Part shown: positions 63,001 through 64,000 of the stretch, piece by piece
How the letters are laid out: every line of letters starts with the position of its first letter
Numbering within the stretch: position 1 is the stretch's first letter
Assembly (NCBI GenBank): GCA_019914945.1
Contig: CM034106.1
Coordinates: forward strand, 12,586,501 to 12,650,500
DNA from: Typha latifolia
Lineage: Eukaryota > Streptophyta > Magnoliopsida > Poales > Typhaceae
Direction of reading: 5' to 3'
Length of the DNA: 64,000 bases
Notes under the pieces: model-generated
Seen by the model: the letters and a program-made list of their open reading frames with translations, nothing else
Databases searched by the model: none
What the model was told of the DNA's origin: nothing
Program-made: the position numbers and the translations under genes

Positions 63001-63650
63001 TTTAAGATCTTCCTGATCATAGCTTTCATTTTATACCCGACTTTCTTTTATTCATCTTTTCAATTCCATTTTCAGGTACAGGCTCAAATCAACAATTATA
63101 TCCTCATTGACAGTGAAATGTAGGCAAGTTGGCGGCCTAATGCTTCACCTTGAACTTTTTTTGAGTTTTTCAGTTACAATTTGAAGTCATGTTTTCTTCA
63201 GTACCATTTTCATGCATGCATACGTACTATAAATATTTGGATGCATCTATAGAATGAATTTACACAGAGGTCACCTTTTGACCTTAAATTTATCCAAGAA
63301 CATTTTTTTATTTAAACAATGAAATCTTCCTATTCTTTCTTTCGAATATAAAACTTCAAACTGCAACAACATGCAGCCCATAATATATCATAGACTGAAT
63401 TGCATTTAATATTAAATTGATCATAAATTTACTTTTCTGCAGCTCAAGTGACATAGCTGCACTCCGTCAACTTTTAATGGACCAGCCAAACATCCCAAGA
63501 GATGAAGGTACAAAATGAAAAAAAGAAATTTCTTCATCTGTAAGGACTCATGTGGATGTTAAAGGTTATATAATTCCTCTTACAAATTATTCTGTTTTCC
63601 TTTGTGCAGTGCAATCAATATTCGACATTATATTTGCAAATGAGAATTGA
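60068..63650 (+). CDS. Orthologue of the uncharacterised Arabidopsis protein At5g43822, 193 residues
   Basis: The function is unknown. Six exons: 60068-60199, 60624-60742, 62598-62774, 63076-63123, 63443-63507 and 63610-63650 (582 nt). The start [19 protein letters not shown] matches the N-terminus I recall for At5g43822; later shared blocks are [14 protein letters not shown], a [13 protein letters not shown] helix, [50 protein letters not shown] and the C-terminal [12 protein letters not shown]. It is mostly helical and soluble, without signal peptide or membrane segment. Intron 4 must use a GC donor (AG|GCAAGT at 63124) to keep frame: the nearby GT choice leads to a stop. Intron 2 is 1.9 kb and holds a possible solo LTR. 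A telo-box-like AACCCTAAC lies about 85 bp upstream of the start. Confidence 0.9.
61787..62555. mobile_element. Possible solo LTR in intron 2 of the At5g43822-like gene
   Basis: A 769-bp segment of distinct, GC-richer composition beginning TGTTACGAACCGG and ending GTATCA, flanked by TTGAT (61782-61786) and TTAAT (62556-62560), a 5-bp duplication with one mismatch. It contains several GCGTTCGAACGC-type palindromes (for example 62334-62345). TG...CA ends and a 5-bp duplication fit an LTR. The borders are my best guess and no internal retroelement proteins are present. Confidence 0.4.
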
Positions 63651-64000
63651 ACTCTCTTTTTGTCACCCAATCAGCTGCCATTAGGAAATGTGCATCTGCC
63701 TCATCTAGTAGACAAACTATGGCATTTGTGCCCAAAGCAAAGGTGTGAAAGCAATTAAAACATGTAGCTTCTCTAAGATGGTGCAAATTATTAAAAACGC
63801 CCACTGTATTCTTCTCCTCAGGTTGAGTGTGCAAAGGGGCTTCATGGATGGAAACATCTTCATCTAAGATCGCTGAGCAGCAGAATATTTATAGCATCTG
63901 AGCTATTCTAGTGAATTGCTTGTAGCCACTTAGTTGTTACTGTTGAATTGGTTTTCCTGCTACTACTCTCGGGGGTAGGAAAGTAAGGAAGGGCCCTTGT
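63651..64000 (+). other. 3' flank of the At5g43822-like gene
   Basis: Non-coding. A pyrimidine tract ending CTCCTCAG at about 63815-63822 resembles a splice acceptor, so a spliced 3' UTR is possible. Nothing else is recognised. Confidence 0.4.

Overview
The window is plant nuclear DNA, most likely from a monocot outside the grasses. Genes are split by GT-AG introns, intergenic DNA is AT-rich with many microsatellites, and the peroxidases carry the 'GKCGxxDVE' N-terminus that I associate with a monocot branch of class III peroxidases. The species is not determinable from what I can read; the monocot call is inference. There is no bacterial-type operon, CRISPR array, rRNA or tRNA that I can see.

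Layout. 1-9.85 kb: the 5' part (18 coding exons, 809 codons) of a VPS13 lipid-transfer protein gene on the minus strand, which runs off the left edge. Two of its introns hold inverted copies of one hAT-like MITE, each with an 8-bp target duplication. 12.1-12.6 kb: a small FLZ (FCS-like zinc finger) gene, minus. 16.5-17.7 kb: a BOI-type RING E3 ligase gene, minus, four coding exons. 17.8-26.6 kb: gene-poor DNA. 26.6-28.4 kb: a conserved plant protein of unknown function with a Cys/His-rich zinc motif and coiled coil, minus. 32.5-33.7 kb: an intronless ATL-type RING-H2 E3 ligase, plus. 36.2-39.7 kb: a chloroplast Cpn10 co-chaperonin, plus, six exons.

41.8-58.5 kb: a tandem array of seven class III peroxidase genes, all apparently intact, each with four exons. 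The first is on the plus strand and the other six on the minus strand. They share exon lengths and catalytic residues, and the six minus-strand copies share a promoter module: an ACGT-core motif usually about 40 bp upstream of a TATA box. Two adjacent copies come from a recent tandem duplication with a period of about 2.8 kb, and another copy looks like a gene-conversion mosaic.

59.6-59.9 kb: a subtilase pseudogene fragment. 60.1-63.7 kb: an orthologue of the uncharacterised Arabidopsis protein At5g43822, plus, six exons, with one GC-AG intron and a possible solo LTR in intron 2.

The genes do not form one pathway. The peroxidase array is the only functional cluster: secreted haem peroxidases of the cell wall. 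Exon boundaries were derived by hand from splice consensus, reading-frame continuity and remembered family sequences; they have not been tested against transcripts or databases. I found no convincing new molecular system. The best leads are the shared peroxidase promoter module, the mosaic and duplicated peroxidases, and the MITE pair inside VPS13.
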